A DNA stretch of 64,000 bases from Aquila chrysaetos chrysaetos (GCF_900496995.4 NC_044030.1:13513851-13577850), one strand, 5' to 3'; numbered from the stretch's first letter, positions 1 through 35,622 are shown. Made by a program: numbers and translations. The notes: generated by a model from the sequence alone, not told the origin.

Positions 1-3000
1 GCAAGTGTTTGACATGCTAATGGAAGCATGTGAAGCTTTTACAGAGCTGAAATTTAGGAAAAGCCTCAGGACTTCCTGTTCTGGTGGCAGAATGAGGATA
101 GGTACATCAGAAAAAGGAAGGTTCAGTTTACGATTAAAGGTACAATACCATCCAAAAGCTTCAGATAAAGATCTGAATTTTGCAATCTTCCCTGTACCTG
201 GACAAACTTCTCTAAACCCCTGATACTCTTAGACAGTAGACAGGAAACAGGTCTTTAGAGACATCTAAGTATTTGCCTATTTTGGGGAAAAAAAAGACAC
301 AGTACAAACTATACCCTTCTAAGAAAGCCTGTGTATTTTGGTACACTTGTAATTTCTTCAGATGTATTGATTTAAGCTTTCTTTTCTATTGATATATGGA
401 CATTGCTGAAGGTATAAGTTTATCAATTTCTTTTTTTAAAGGAACAAGGATGTAAGAAAAACCATGATGTTTCCAATCAGTAAATTTTTGACTAGAGTAA
501 GACTTGCTATTCACATTTTCTCTTCCCACATCTATGTGTCCATGAAAACAACTAAGACAAGTCAGATCTCAACCAAAGAAGCTTTAATGTTGCATCACTA
601 ACAGAATGCAGAAAAAAGTAGCCATTTATAAGAAAACAACAAGTAATGAAGACAAACTAGGAAGAACTAACAGTGAGAATATAAACAAACAAACTGCTTT
701 TTTCATTCTGAGAAGCCTTTTCTCAGGGCAAACAAATTCACCCATTTAAACTGAGATGATAATTAAAAACATATTAAAGATTATAGACAACCAAAGCTTA
801 GCTTAGCAATGCAGCTTTCACTGTTTCTCCACTGTTGCATCTTTAGCCTCCCTGCGTACTGAGTTGTTGCTGTTCTGGCTGAAACATAAGTTTTCTGAAG
901 TTTTGCAAACTTGTTTTTATACTTATTTACACACAGGTTGCAAAAACATTAACCTAAATGCCCAAAGATTAGACCTATTTGGTAAAAAGAACTTGTGACA
1001 TTTTACAGTTTTAAAAGCATAATATTGCTCTACTTACTAAGCACAGGGCTTAATGATAAAGATAAACCCTTAATGTTCCTCATTTCACCTCTTCCTAACC
1101 CGTTATTTCTCTATCATCCCAACAGCTTTCGATTTTTGTTTTTTGTTAAAGCTAACACACAGCTGAACCTACGAGCCAAGGTTCTAAGATAGCACCCCTG
1201 TGTGTAGCATACCATTTTTTAATCCACTGCATTAAAAGGAGAAGAAAAGCCACAATTCCTACATCAACATGTCTTACCCGGCCAGTCTGGAGGAGCCTGA
1301 AATATTAAAGTACCAGGATGGAGATAGAGATAACAAGAACCAGGGGCACCTCAACCATTCTGTTCAAAGGCAGCAATCTGCTCTGTAACTCTGACCAACA
1401 TCTCTCAGTTTCTTCTACTTTTTTAAAAACACAATTTCTTCTTGATTTTGCTTTCAGTTACTGCTCACATCTTTCTCATCAGGTGACCTAGCTTTGTCAA
1501 CTTTTGGTAACTGCAGCAATGGTTAAGGAACTTGGTCAGTTTTAATTCTGCTGTACTTCAACACAGCTATGAGAAAGGGTACACAACACCAACTCACTTT
1601 GGTTTACTCACCACTTATGCCTGAAATATTATCTGTACAGTGTAAAAACAGTAGATTTTGAAATTGCAATTTAGATCCTATAGATGTTGTTTTCCCGAAA
1701 CTTTCCTACTTGCCATGGGCAAATGGGTTGTTAAGTGTCTTCAGATACGCGCTAGTTAAAAAATGGTAAATCCTGCTTGCCTTCCTTATTTTGTTGTTTT
1801 ATTCATTAACTGACAATAACAATTTCCTCTGCTTAGGTTTTTACCAGCTCAAATCATTACTTTATTTGCATATAAGCAAGACTTTACTCAACCTACTGTA
1901 GCTGACGGTCATAAATACATGTCTCAACAGTAGCTCTGAAATACCTTGCAGCCACAGAACTACCTCCCTGAAATCTAGCAGCACTAATTCTGCCATACCT
2001 CTTTTAGATGAAGAGCATTTCATGTATTTTGCAACAGTAAAAAGCTTGTGAATTAGGTCTTTAAAAAAAACCATGTAATTTCTCCAGACATAGAAATCCT
2101 GGGGCATTTTTCATGGTTTCCTTAGCCAACAATTTTGTCTTCTCATTCTATTCAGAAGTTTCCTGGCAAAACATCAATCACTTAGACTCCTTTATGTAAA
2201 AAGACCTGATATTTAGTGTATTTTGTAGTTTTTGAAATTTTTATTTTGCTTTTTTAAATAGCAATCAGAGGGCAATATCCAAAATAAGAAAATTAATCCA
2301 CATAAATGGGTGCACTGACACCATTCACAGATCATGTAGGCAACAAATAGCAAAGGGGAGGATACAGTCACAGACCAGCTCTACATGGAACTCTAGAAGA
2401 AATAGTGCCAGAGGATATTAAAAAACTGTATCACATGAGAACAACTGAAACATCACTTAACTTAGTATCACTCCATTTTCTAGTATATTTGTATGATGTA
2501 TGATGAGATGTGATCAAAGAAAATTACTTCATTCAGTAACTTCATAACTTGTTCTGAATCAAAGACAGGATCAGAAACCAGGTCTCTGAAATCAAAAATA
2601 CCGACGAGAATGTGAAATTTTGATTACTATCACTACTTTTCCCATCCATTTGTTCCCATTTAGTAGGTCTAGATGAACTAACCAAACCAGCAACTAAGAG
2701 GTACTTTAATCTGCCCAACACTGGTGTATTGTCTCAGAAGTTTATTAAGTTTGTGTACTAAATCTGCAGACCAGCTGTATCAGGTTAGCAACGAAAACAG
2801 GAAAGCTTTTTATTTTGTCTTCTACAAGCAAGTTACTCATAAAATTCAATACATTATGGGTGATAACTAGCAACTTTCTTTTCCCCTTCACTCCTTCCAT
2901 GGAAACTGTCAGAAAGAGTTCACCCATTCAATATAGAAGTGACTTAGTAATATACTACACAAGACCTGTCTTTAAAAAAACAGACAAGTATTTTAAGAAA

Positions 3001-3606
3001 AGGTTAAAAAGTGTTGGCCTTTACAAAACTGACAGATGCCACCCTAAAAATAAGAAACCAGAAGTCTCTGTTCTTGAAACTCTAGCCATTCTACAGCATC
3101 CCTAACAGAGAACACGGGAACAGGTGAGTGTCAGTGCTGCCTCAACCGAGGCAGGAATGAATGACCAGAAAGAAGAGAGGAAGAGAAGAGATACATCTCA
3201 GCTGAATTGAAAATACACTTACACAATTCACTGACCCAAGTGGGAATGGGTTACTCAATCTGCTTTAGCTCACTCAAAGAGGGTTAACCTAAATCATATA
3301 ACTTCACTTCTGCTGCAGGCTAGGAGTGTGCACATGTTCAATTACCACAACTCAACTGATGAGTGGCAACACCATTATGAAACCCAGTTATGTGCTCAAG
3401 ACACATTTAATGTTACAAAGTGACAAAGTCACATTTATAAGTTCAGTGCTTGCTAGCAGTCACAGCTTATGATCATTCTACTAAAGTAAGCACATAATTA
3501 AGGATATAGCAATTGGTTCTGTCAACATTACATTTGATAATTTCTCATGAAAAATCCCTGTATTGTTCAGTATTCTTAAATTTTAAATGTTTTGTCTTTT
3601 ACTCAC
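1..3606. other. CAAP1 3'-side intron, no exon recognised
   Basis: This stretch lies downstream of the last CAAP1 exon I can place (minus strand). It is AT-rich and I see no recognisable coding exon or transposon in it. The C-terminal acidic and leucine-rich part of CAAP1 was looked for on the minus strand and not found, so the remaining exons probably lie left of the window. A possible 19-nt microexon near 1279-1297 (minus) has good splice sites but no protein support. Confidence 0.5.
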
Positions 3607-6600
3607 TGACTGACTGATTCACCTCCAGTCTTGTCTCCTTCATCTGCCTCCTCGTCAGTATCAGAATCAGCTCCAATCTTGCCTAGGTATACAGTTTCAA
3701 ACATGAAAATTTAGGCAGGTTATATAATTAATGCTACACAGTTAGGCTTACTCTTAACGGTTAACTCTATTGCAATCAGCAGGAGAGGGTTTTTTTCCAA
3801 GTTAAAGCAGATGTTCTAAACATTAGACTTAGTCAAAACCCAAAACCTTCGTTTTTGAGCTTCCTGCTAGCCACGTGGTTGCCTTTTTTCAGTTCCACTG
3901 TACTATAAAAAAAACCAGAATAACTATTGCTAGTATAACACTATAGGCACTAAAATAAAGCACAGGAGACAGAATTAATAGAAGGTACTCTGCAGTGTTC
4001 AAGATTTGAAGAGTTCCACTTAATTGAGAAGACAGCAATAAGTTTACAAATAAATTCTACAGCCCTTAAATATCAAGTGGAAGTTCAGTAAGATACTGAA
4101 AAGCTAGAATGTCGTATCCTTAATCAAAGTTCATGAACTATGTGCCTCAGCAGAACAGAGGGATCCACCAAGAATCCTTTAACTACACCGAATACTCCAG
4201 TGCAATTGCTCATACAATTGAACTGGTATTGCAGTATGTCAGACCTTCCCTGCAGAGAACCAGGAGGCAACTTAATGTCAGTTTACCTAAAGTAACAGAT
4301 TTCAAACAATTCAAACTACACTCCCAGCTTTGTTTTTTCCACCAAGTCAAAATCTTTGTTCTTAGTTTGGGTACTAAGGAAAAGGAGCTTATACCACCGT
4401 TTTCTGAATGTGTCCTTAATAGCTTCTACATCAATGGATGTTTTCATCCAAGCTTAAAAGATCAAAACCAGCATGTGTGTGTATATATATATATACACAC
4501 ACACACACATACTATATATACTGTCAGCACATGTACATATGTAATACTAATACATATGTATGCTAATATATATACACACTAATATATACTTACTAGTGTG
4601 TGTATATATGTGTATTAGTAGCTAGAAACTGAGTGAAAATCCAGTTTAGAGGCAGACTATTCTCTGGTATACAGTAGTGCTTAAGTTTCATTCATACCTT
4701 CAAGTATCTTCAACAGTTTTTTTTCAGATAACAGCTCCAACTGCTCCAAGCAAAGCCTTTTGATTTCGTCCATGGAACAGTTCTAAGAAGACAAATAAGA
4801 CAGACCACAAGCTACTAAAAATTTCTGAGGACAGAGTAATTATGAACAGTAAGTAGCACTCCAACTGCACTGAATAAAGGGTTAATTCAGACTGCAAGTC
4901 CCTTCCCTATTCTGACCTGCAGTGATGCACCTGCTGAAGAACAGCAAGTAGGTGTTTCAGTTTTGACAACTACCAGAAACAGTGTGTGTTTTTTTTCTGA
5001 AAAATTAAGCAATACACACTATCAGTTACGTGACCTATGGCTTGGAGTTTTCACTGCAGCTGCAACACTTGAGCAGCAGAAATACTCGGCCATACATGTG
5101 AAGCATGGAACAGCAAACAACTGTAGCCCTGATTACTCCTAACTCTCCATCACTTGGGAGCAGGTGGATTAAATAATTAAGCCTGCAAAGATCAGAGCCA
5201 ACTGCTGAATCCAAGTTCACCAACTGAAGCAAACACTGCTATTGACAACACACCAACAGTTGTATATCATAATAAAGAAAACATAAAAAATATGTAAATT
5301 GTGATCCATTTCTATGCTTGATACATACCACACACTGCCACAGATTTTATGGGTATTCCAGTTACCCTCACATCTTTCATACTACTTGGTGTCATCTTGG
5401 TGAAATAAAGTGATAACTTCACACTTTCAAATGAACTATGATACCCCATACAAGTACCAAAATCAGGAAGTGCTGAACTTATTGTAACATTCACAACTGT
5501 ACTGTAGGTTTGGTTCTACATGACTAGGCAGCTTCCTTTCAAACTCAGTGATGCCTTTGCCTCCAGCTTCTCCAGACCTCTTTTCTTCTCCCAGAGGTGA
5601 GAAATGGATGAGACTGTATGCCATTCACTACATGTATAAAATTAAGAACTCCTGCCTCACTTACTTTAATAGTATAACTCAAAGATAAAAATTAAAGACA
5701 AAGATTTTTAAACTATTAACAAACATCACACAAATAGCATTTCTTCTTCTGTACAGGCTGCTAGCCTAATTTATTTTTACCAAGTCCTGCAGTTCACAAG
5801 CCCCAAAAAGCATATGTTCTAAGCCAGTAAAGCTCTAGCTATACTACCACTAAAGTCCACAGAAGTTACAGCTTCAGAAGCTGTTTATTAAGAAGGGGGT
5901 TTACTGCCTTATCTCAGACATTAATTTAATACCATACAAAGAAATTCAGCTGACACAAACAGAAACCAAACTTTTATTAACAAATCAGCATAGTTATTAG
6001 TGAACAACACTACTGAATTTACTCCATGCAATTATGAAACTTCTTTTGCGTTTAACTAACCAGTACGGACAGACGGTGTAAAAATAAGCAGCCTGCAGTT
6101 CAGCAATGGCTGAGGAGTGCAAAAAGGACTAAACTGGAATAACTATATCAAATCTCAAAAAAGTCTCACTTTCAGAGACTCAACGTAATCTTCCTTTAAG
6201 AAATAACAGGCAGCTTTTAAGCTGGAAGTCCACTACACTTGAGAGATAAATGTGCTTTGTTACACAAGCATTCAAGCTCGGAAAAAGTATATAAATGGTA
6301 AGTGTATTTCAGTACCTTTAAAATATCAGGCAGCATCTTCTGTAGTTTTTTCTCCCCTATGACACAGAAACACTGTTGAAGCATTTCTTTTTTGTCCGCG
6401 ATGTAGAAACTGACAGGTTTGAGTGACACACTGAGATCTAATCCTCCTTCTTCTATATCACTGGGTTGTTCAGCTTCTTCCACTTTTTCTCCAGATAGTA
6501 CATTGCATTTTGCTTCCTAAAATCAAGGAAGGCAAGTACAATTTTCACATTTTCTAGTGAACTAGAGAAGAAGGAAACTTACAGCTTCATCTGCACTTGC

Positions 6601-7768
6601 AATAGTTTTCCCTTCATAATCGCACAGTATATCTTAAGGCAGACTTCCGGGCTGCCAAATAGTGTATTAGTTTGAAAGGCAGCTGCATTACAGAAGCTAC
6701 ATTTTTAGTTACTGAAGCCATTCTTATGCTAGGGGAAATTTTAAAAGCCTCAAGAGGCAAAAAGTACTTTTAAATATTAACCAGAAAACATTATCTGCAA
6801 ATAGCTAGCTGCTGCCTATACATGAAAGCATGCTTTAAGGCTGAAGAAATCCGTCTCTCTGATTTGCTGTGCAATTAAATCACTAATGTCATAGCCTACA
6901 GATACCCTCCTAAGAAAGAAATGGGCACACACTTCCCCGTGCGGCACAGTCTTCCGAGAATAAAAGCGGGCTTCGTATCAGAAGACCTATCTTCCACGCA
7001 TCAGTTAGAAAAGCACCCAGCTGGAAACACATTTTGACAGGCCCACCGTTCACTCAGGAGCGCGTGTCACGCGGAATTGTGTACTCGCGCACCAGCACCT
7101 CCTAGAACAGACCCACAGCCCTGCTAGCAGGAGCACCACGACCGCGGCCACCTCCGAGCTCGTGCCCCGCACCTCTCACACGCGGGGAGACACAGACCGG
7201 CCTCCCCGCGGGGCACCAGGCCACTGCCCGTCCTCGCCGGGGGTCCCTGTGCTGCCCACCTCCCCGCGCTGCCCGTCCGGGATTCCCCCCCACCCCCGCA
7301 CAGCCGCACGCTGACAAGCTTCGCCCCAGCGTGACCGGCCCTCCCTCCCTCCGCCTGCGCCGCGGCTCCGGACCGGAGCCAGCCGCGGCCAGCCGGCCGG
7401 GAAGCGGCCACTGCCGCCTGCCCCCCGCCCCCGGCCCTCCCCGCAGCCGCCCCACGGCCGTGACAGCGGCCAGGGCCAGGCCTCGCCCGCCGGGGCGCCA
7501 CGGGAGGCGGGGACGGGGGGAGTGGGGGGACGGGTGGCGCCCCAGGAGGCGCGGGCGCGCCCAAGCACCCGTCCCGCCGAGGCGGGAGCGGGGGAAGCAG
7601 CGGCCGGCCGCCCCTCTTCCTTCCTTCCCGCGCTACCTCCAGGGCACCGTAGCTGGACTCCGTGCTCCGCCGCTTCCTCTCGCTACCACCCGGCCCCGAG
7701 GCTCCCTCCGGACAGCAGGAACGCGAGCGGCGCCGCTTCTTCTCCTTCGAGGACTTCCTGCCCGGCAT
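3607..7768 (-). CDS. CAAP1: Caspase activity and apoptosis inhibitor 1, 5' part (partial)
   Basis: CAAP1 is an anti-apoptotic protein that dampens caspase activation. Four coding exons are seen: 7637-7768, 6316-6516, 4698-4782 and 3607-3682, giving 164 codons plus 2 nt. They join in frame with GT-AG splice sites. The start ATG at 7768 has G at -3 and opens a lysine/arginine-rich N-terminus (MPGRKSSKEKKRRRSR) like the human protein. Exon 2 carries the most conserved block, including EEGGLDLSVSLKPVSFYI and the following DKKEMLQQCF stretch. Exon 3 encodes a leucine-rich helix (EQLELLSEKK) and exon 4 an acidic segment (DSDTDEEADEGD). Exon 4 ends on a strong CA|GTGAGT donor, so the gene continues left of the window. 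The N-terminal Gly/Ser-rich tract of human CAAP1 is much shorter here. Identity rests on remembered family sequence and is strong. Confidence 0.93.
4474..4503. repeat. 30-bp perfect TG/TA palindrome (microsatellite)
   Basis: A TG tract runs into a TA tract and then a CA tract, symmetric about position 4488/4489, so the 30 bp are their own reverse complement. It lies in the CAAP1 intron between coding exons 3 and 4. The CA run continues for several bases beyond the palindrome. Confidence 0.9.
4504..4620. repeat. Compound TA/TG repeat with inverted arms
   Basis: This continues the palindromic microsatellite. It is alternating purine-pyrimidine sequence with ATAC, ATATGT and TATATACACAC blocks. 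The 10 bp at 4545-4554 are the exact reverse complement of 4611-4620, giving a second, imperfect hairpin. Confidence 0.8.
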
Positions 7769-8160
7769 CGCCCCGCCGGCGCCCGCCGCTGCCCGCCGGC
7801 CAGGCCCGCGCCCAGGGCGAGGCGTGCTTCCGGCTGAGCCCTGATAGGCCGCCTGGAGACGGGGCACCACCCCTTCCGGCGAGGAGCCGCCGCAGGCCGT
7901 CCCTTAGCGGTGAGGCCGGCCCGGCCCCGCCCGGCCCCGCCCCGCCCCGCCCCGCCCCGCGGGACCGCGCCCCCCCGCCGCCGCCCCCGCCGCCGGCAGC
8001 GGGTGGTCCCCGGCCCCCGGATTCGCCCCCCGGGAGTCTTGCGAGGCGCCGCTGACCGGCCGCTGTCTGCCGAGCCACTCCCCCGCCTCGGGCTCCGGCT
8101 GCGGCTGTCGGCGGCAGCCGCTCAGCGGCTGGGCGTCCCGCCTGCTGCGTTTGGAGTGGT
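7769..8160 (-). promoter_or_regulatory. CAAP1: CAAP1 CpG-island promoter
   Basis: The region around the CAAP1 start, about 7080-8160, is very GC- and CpG-rich, unlike the AT-rich flanks. Upstream of the ATG there are two ETS-type CTTCCGG sites (7827-7833 and 7873-7879). A run of CCGCCC/GGCCCCGCCC boxes, an Sp1/KLF-type cluster, lies at about 7918-7962. There is no TATA box. The transcription start itself cannot be fixed from sequence. Confidence 0.75.
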
Positions 8161-11100
8161 CTCGGGATGCTGCCCTAATTGTGCTGCGCGTTTTAATTCG
8201 GGTACCGAGGTGGGAATGAGACTCTTGCCAGACGTAGGCAATCCGATACCCGTTTATACAAGTGCCTTTGATCCTCCTTAATTACTGCTTAATCCTGACC
8301 GGCTTTCCCTGGCTTTCAGCCGGTTTCAACAACGTGAGGGCCTCCATTCTCTTCCCTTGGCAGCTCTTCGGAACCAGAGGTCCTGTCCGAGGTAGATGAC
8401 ATAAAATCCCAGCAAACTACATTATCCAGGTGACACTGCCTTTGCGCTCAGCGGCACCTGCAAAACATCTGAATAGATCTGTAAGATGTTCTGCCAGAGT
8501 GCGGGTGATGTGGGGGGAATCTTTAATGCTGCTTTGACTAGTCTCATTCCAGTCTTTGCTATAGTCCACATAGTCTGCCCAGCAGAGAGACATTCGACTT
8601 AATTCTCTCTTGTCCCAGAGAGTCTCCTCTCAGACGTGCTTAAAAATAGTTAGAGCTGCTGTTCTAAGCCCCTGGTATGAAGCTTTAAGCAACAGGTTAC
8701 ACATCACAGTAAACACCTTAACTTGGTTCTTGGGTAACGTTTTGCCCCAGAAATTTGTCCTTAATGATTTGGTGGATGTATTGCTATCTTCTAGAGACAT
8801 GCTCCATTAGGAATGGTGCAAGCATGGAAATATCCATAATAAAAAAATCAAACATCCATATCCCAGTGAATGCTAATGTCAACAGGAAATCACAGCTTTC
8901 CTGTGTTATTTCATGAGTATTGCGTAAGTGTGACACGCACTATTTTTCATGGGATGCAAATTTTTCATGGGATGCAAACAACTAGGAATCACAGCAGAGG
9001 AGCCCGTTAAAGGCACTGTACAATTCAGTAAGACACTGATCGGCCTTCAGCCAGCAACACCAAGATTAGCTACAGAGCGAAATGCCAATTAAAGAGGAGA
9101 GTTAGCCGAAAATAAAGACCAGGGTAAACAAGTGCCCATCATTACACAGAAGGAATTTGCATGAAGAACCTCCTTTTCTGTGCAGAGATATGCAACAACT
9201 TTCTTCTTTATTTAATGCACCACAGTGTCCATTTGTCTTTCTTCTGGGTCTGGGTTTTTTTTTCCCAGATTCAAACATGTTGCCTTCCAGTTTGATATAT
9301 TCCACGTTGTGCTGGGTCTTCAAACAGCATTCGTGGTGCTACCCCATTTAGGTAGAGGTCCACCAAATGCAAGTTGTAGAAAGCTAGCGGTGATCAAAAG
9401 CGCAGCGGCCAGATAGGTAACACAGTGGTTGACATTGTGTTTTCAAAAGGGTTAGAAGTATCCCTTCTACCTAACTATCATCTGTTCTTTATACAAAAAA
9501 ACTTCACACACTTGGAACCAGAAGGTTATAACATTTCCTAAAGCATTTACAGGTACCTCTTTAGTACTTATCTGTGTGACTACTCTTCCATAGTAGATTA
9601 CTTTAGCATAGTATGTTACAGAGAAGTGACTGCATCCAATGATTCATGAATGTATAGCTCAATGTACAGTGCTTTTAATGAAATAGGTTTGCAGACTGAA
9701 GTTAGTCTTTTTCTGTCTGCAACCTGAACATGACTCGGTAGTTTTTAAAGTCTGCTTAAGGTCAGGCCCTGATGAGAGCAAGGTACATCGTAATAATAAA
9801 CATTACAGAAATCTTGTGATTCATGTGTCCCAGGTTATGTGACTATAGTCTCCATTTGTCTTGGCAAGTACAGCAGTTGGTGCTGACTTAAGTCAGTTTT
9901 GATCCCTCATTCATTTCCCTAGTAAGGCATTTTATATTGTATGCTGAGTTCTGGTGTAAGTAGATCCCAAGTACTTGCACTTCATAAAACCCAAGGCAGG
10001 CTTAACAACAAAGGTTTAATGTGAAGTGCTACTACATGCTGTTTGCTGTTCTTTCTAAGGGCTTCCATTCTAGCTTAGAAAAAGATGCCAAAAAAAGAAT
10101 TGTATCATCTACTGAGCAGCTTTGAATTCTTAGCAGAAGACACAATTTCTCTTCAAGGGGGTCTTGAAATCTCTAACATGCTTTTACTATTTCCCTGATG
10201 AATCGGGAGCACTTAGCACTCAGATCAATGTATTTGAGGTTTATTGCTGTAGATAGCAAGCCAGCTCTGACTTCTGTGCTAGGCACATACTTGTTTTCTA
10301 CGTCTCTGGTCTCGAAAGATTGTACCCCATGGACCTGTCTGGCATGTTTCCCAGGCACAGGTTTAACATCCTTTCACTAAAACAGAAACTTCATCCTGGT
10401 AACATCCTTAAGGTTTTCTAGTTGGTAGTGATCTCAGCAGCAGATTTTGTAGTACACAAATATATCTGTGTGTTTATGTACACACATGCTCAACGTGTAC
10501 CACAACAGAGTTTTAGAACAGTGTCATCTAAAATGAGCAATAGCAATTAGTCATTTTCAAGATAATACTGACAAAAAGAGTATATTTAGTTGTTTTATGT
10601 CAGAAGACAGAAAAAAAAAAGTCCAGTGCGTTGTAAAAGATGTTTCTCCCTTTTTCACACTCAACCTGTGTTAGCAACGTACAGTTTTGCTAGCTTGGGA
10701 AAATCCTTACTGAAAGCTACTGCACAAATGCATGACGGCCTAAGAATGCCATGATGCTTGTCAATTAAAAAAAACCAAACCAAACTTGTTGTAAGATCTT
10801 GCTATGTGTTGTACTTTTTTTTTTCTTTACTTCCTTTACACATTACCTCCACTGCCTATGCCGCCACTGCATGTCTCTGTGGGGACCCTCCAAGGACAAT
10901 TCCTGTGGGGATGGAATCCAATGTCCCCCACGCCCTCTGTTCCCTCAGACAACGCTACATCATGGAATGGTCAGGTATCACAGTACCCTGTAGCAGCAGC
11001 TGTCTTTCTACCCAAATATTCCTGGCCTGCTCTGTGTATCTTGCCTAACATGCAGTGCTGCAGTGCCCAAATGAAGTATTTTTTGTTGTGCCCCATCATT

Positions 11101-12038
11101 TCCCTGCAAATGTAAGTAAATTTTGTAATCTCTTAATATACCATTTCTTGGAGTTAACAGAGTATGTTTATTAATTTAAACATTAATTTTTGGTCTGGGA
11201 AATTCATGACAATTTTCACGTAGAGAGGTAATCTGTAACAAAGCAATCCCACAATAACAAAACCAAAATGTTAGGCGAGTATAAATGTCTTAAAATAGCA
11301 CATGTACAAACACAGTTAAAGAGCACAACATTAAAAAGCTAAAGCTTCAAGAACAATTGTATAGTAGGCAACCAAAATTCAAGAGACAGGCACATTATTT
11401 CACAGACATGTTTCCTAAAGGTAGCTTCTTAGATGTTTTCTCAGGAAGGGGTTGATCTGTTGTTAAGCACTGTAAATCCTGAATAACCTGTTGGACTGCC
11501 TTACACATGAACCTGCAAGGGATCAAATGAGAAAACCTGTGACTAAGGCCATAATCAAGACTGTGAGGATATGTATCTCAAAGTTAATCTGAAGTGTAAC
11601 AGTACAAGTGTGCAACTAAGGATCAGAGAAACAGGGTTTGCTGGAAGTAATGTAGTAATTCAGACAGTTCAGTTAGATGGAGCAAAAAAAGTTAAGAGGT
11701 CTTGGTCACAAAATCCTTCACATCTGGCACAGATGAGGCAGACGGATATCATGTGATGATGAACTCACATGCCAGAAAAGCTTGCCCATTTTTTTTTCAT
11801 ATCTTCTATTCTGTTAATCTAATGAAAAATGTAACGAACATTGATCGTCTTGACTTCATCTTAAGTCTAAATCAAAGTGTAACAATTGCAGGAGTTGTAG
11901 GAAATAATATTCCCCTTTTGAGCTGAACATCTTGGATCTACTGGATTAGCTGTAAAATATTATTTTCCCTTTTCGCAGTCACCACAGTTGTTATGTTAAA
12001 GCTACTTCATAAAACTTGACTTTACATTTGTACAGTTT
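8161..12038. other. Intergenic region between CAAP1 and PLAA
   Basis: This is AT-rich sequence upstream of CAAP1 and downstream of PLAA, both on the minus strand. Open frames are short and show no recognisable domains. A somewhat GC-richer stretch at about 10840-11060 has overlapping plus-strand frames without family resemblance. I see no gene, RNA or recognisable transposon here. Confidence 0.55.
8943..8978. repeat. Perfect 18-bp tandem duplication
   Basis: The 18-mer tttttcatgggatgcaaa occurs twice back to back without mismatch, at 8943-8960 and 8961-8978. This is probably a recent slippage or small duplication event. No function is indicated. Confidence 0.9.
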
Positions 12039-12262
12039 AGAATAGAATATTTCAGTTGTATGGGACCTATAGTGATCATCTAGTCCAACTGCCTGACCAC
12101 TTCAGGGTTGACCAAAAGTTAAAGCATGTTATTAAGGGGATTGTCCAAATGCCTCTTAAATACTGACAGGCATGGAGCATTGACCATCTCCCTAGGAAGC
12201 CTCTTCCAGTTTCAGCTGCTCAATCTGTTCACTGCACGTAAATTTCTCTCCCACTCTTCAAA
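12039..12262 (-). mobile_element. CR1 LINE 3'-end fragment
   Basis: Read on the minus strand, this resembles the 3' end of a bird CR1: a block about a failed-hybrid count of conserved CR1 phrases ending in the AGTTGGACTAGATGATC-like segment and a terminal 'GAATATTCTATT' tail. It is diverged and 5'-truncated, as most CR1 copies are. It lies 0.7 kb downstream of the PLAA polyadenylation signal. Confidence 0.8.
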
Positions 12263-12928
12263 ATGACTTGTTTTTAAAATCATCTAATATTTTACAACAT
12301 ACTTCAGACTAAGACACTTCCTATCAACTGGTGGAGTGTTCCTGTCATTAAAAGTTAAAAGTCATGTAAAAGCTTTTGTAGAAGTTCAAGCCATTTTACA
12401 AGCTACAAGATACTCGCTTATCAGTGAAGCACGACATCTATATGGCAGTTAAAGATTCTACCCCTCAAAAAGTCACCTAAGTTCTAGGTTAAAAACAGTA
12501 AGAGCCATAAAACAGCTAGGTTTCAAAAAGGAATTGGGAAAAAAGCTGACGGAAAATTTTAGGTAAATGCTGTTTCCCTACCAGGATATTTGACAAGAGT
12601 TAATATTAAGCAACGTTAACGAACAAGCTCGTGAAAAGCACCATTGAACTTAACAGTTCTCAGGGCCCCTTCTCTACTGACAAAAAGCACGGTCAAGAAA
12701 GACTCATTTTGCTGAAATGTAGAAATGTGGCTGATGTGGGTGTCAGAATTGACAGTCACTGAATCAACTGCTTCCTACATTTCCATCTAGATGACCTTTT
12801 AAGTACTGAGATTGTTTGACTTCTTGGTGATCTATTTTGATCGGAGCTATGTCAGAAGGACTTCTTGCAAAGATCCTGTGCACTACAGACTTCAGAAAAG
12901 CAGTCAAATGACAAACAATGTAAAAAGT

Positions 12929-12934
12929 TTTATT
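12929..12934 (-). terminator. PLAA: Probable PLAA polyadenylation signal (AATAAA)
   Basis: The plus strand reads TTTATT, which is AATAAA on the PLAA strand, about 130 nt after the stop codon. It would give a short 3' UTR. Other signals further downstream cannot be excluded. Confidence 0.55.
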
Positions 12935-13064
12935 TGATCTGTATCTTGCAACAAATCAAGTGTAATTAATCCACAGTATTTTCTCAATTATAGTCTGTCA
13001 TAAAATATGAATAAAAGCATCTTTTTTTTCTGCATACACTGTCTCCCAAGTGCTAAAAAAACAA

Positions 13065-35338
<22,274 letters not shown>

Positions 35339-35540
35339 GGCGGGAGGCCGCCGAGCTGTCCTGACACAGCAACTATCCCCGCCGCCGCCAACGCTACCGG
35401 AAACTGCCCAGCGGCGCGCCGGAAGACGTGTCACGGGGCACGCCGGCGGGGGGCGGGGGCGAGGCGGTGAGACTCCGCGTCCCGGCAGGCACCGCGCCCC
35501 CAGAGCCGGGCAGAGCTGCCGCGCTTCCGTCGCGAGGCAC

Positions 35541-35555
35541 TCTGGGAGGTGTAGT
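35541..35555 (-). promoter_or_regulatory. ZNF143/THAP11-type element (ACTACAnnTCCCAG)
   Basis: On the minus strand this reads actacacctcccaga, fitting the conserved promoter motif ACTAYRNNNCCCR. It lies between the two gene starts. Confidence 0.7.
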
Positions 35556-35614
35556 CTCCGCAGGCCGCTGCCGGCTGCAGCCCCCCCCCGAGCGGCCGGG
35601 ACGAGATTTCTGAA

Positions 35615-35622
35615 TCTCGCGA
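35615..35622. promoter_or_regulatory. BANP-type TCTCGCGA core
   Basis: The core TCTCGCGA is followed by TA rather than the full palindromic GA (TCTCGCGAGA). The unmethylated motif is bound by BANP at CpG-island promoters. It lies just upstream of the inferred IFT74 first exon. Confidence 0.6.

Noticed and set aside
4133..4582. 149-codon plus-strand open frame in the CAAP1 intron
   Set aside because: It runs into the TG/TA microsatellite (repeated VYIYIHTHTH) and has no recognisable domain. It is a chance frame.
7102..8281. Many long overlapping frames on both strands around the CAAP1 start
   Set aside because: They are Pro/Arg/Gly/Ala-rich products of CpG-island composition. Only the minus-strand frame starting at 7768 matches a real exon.
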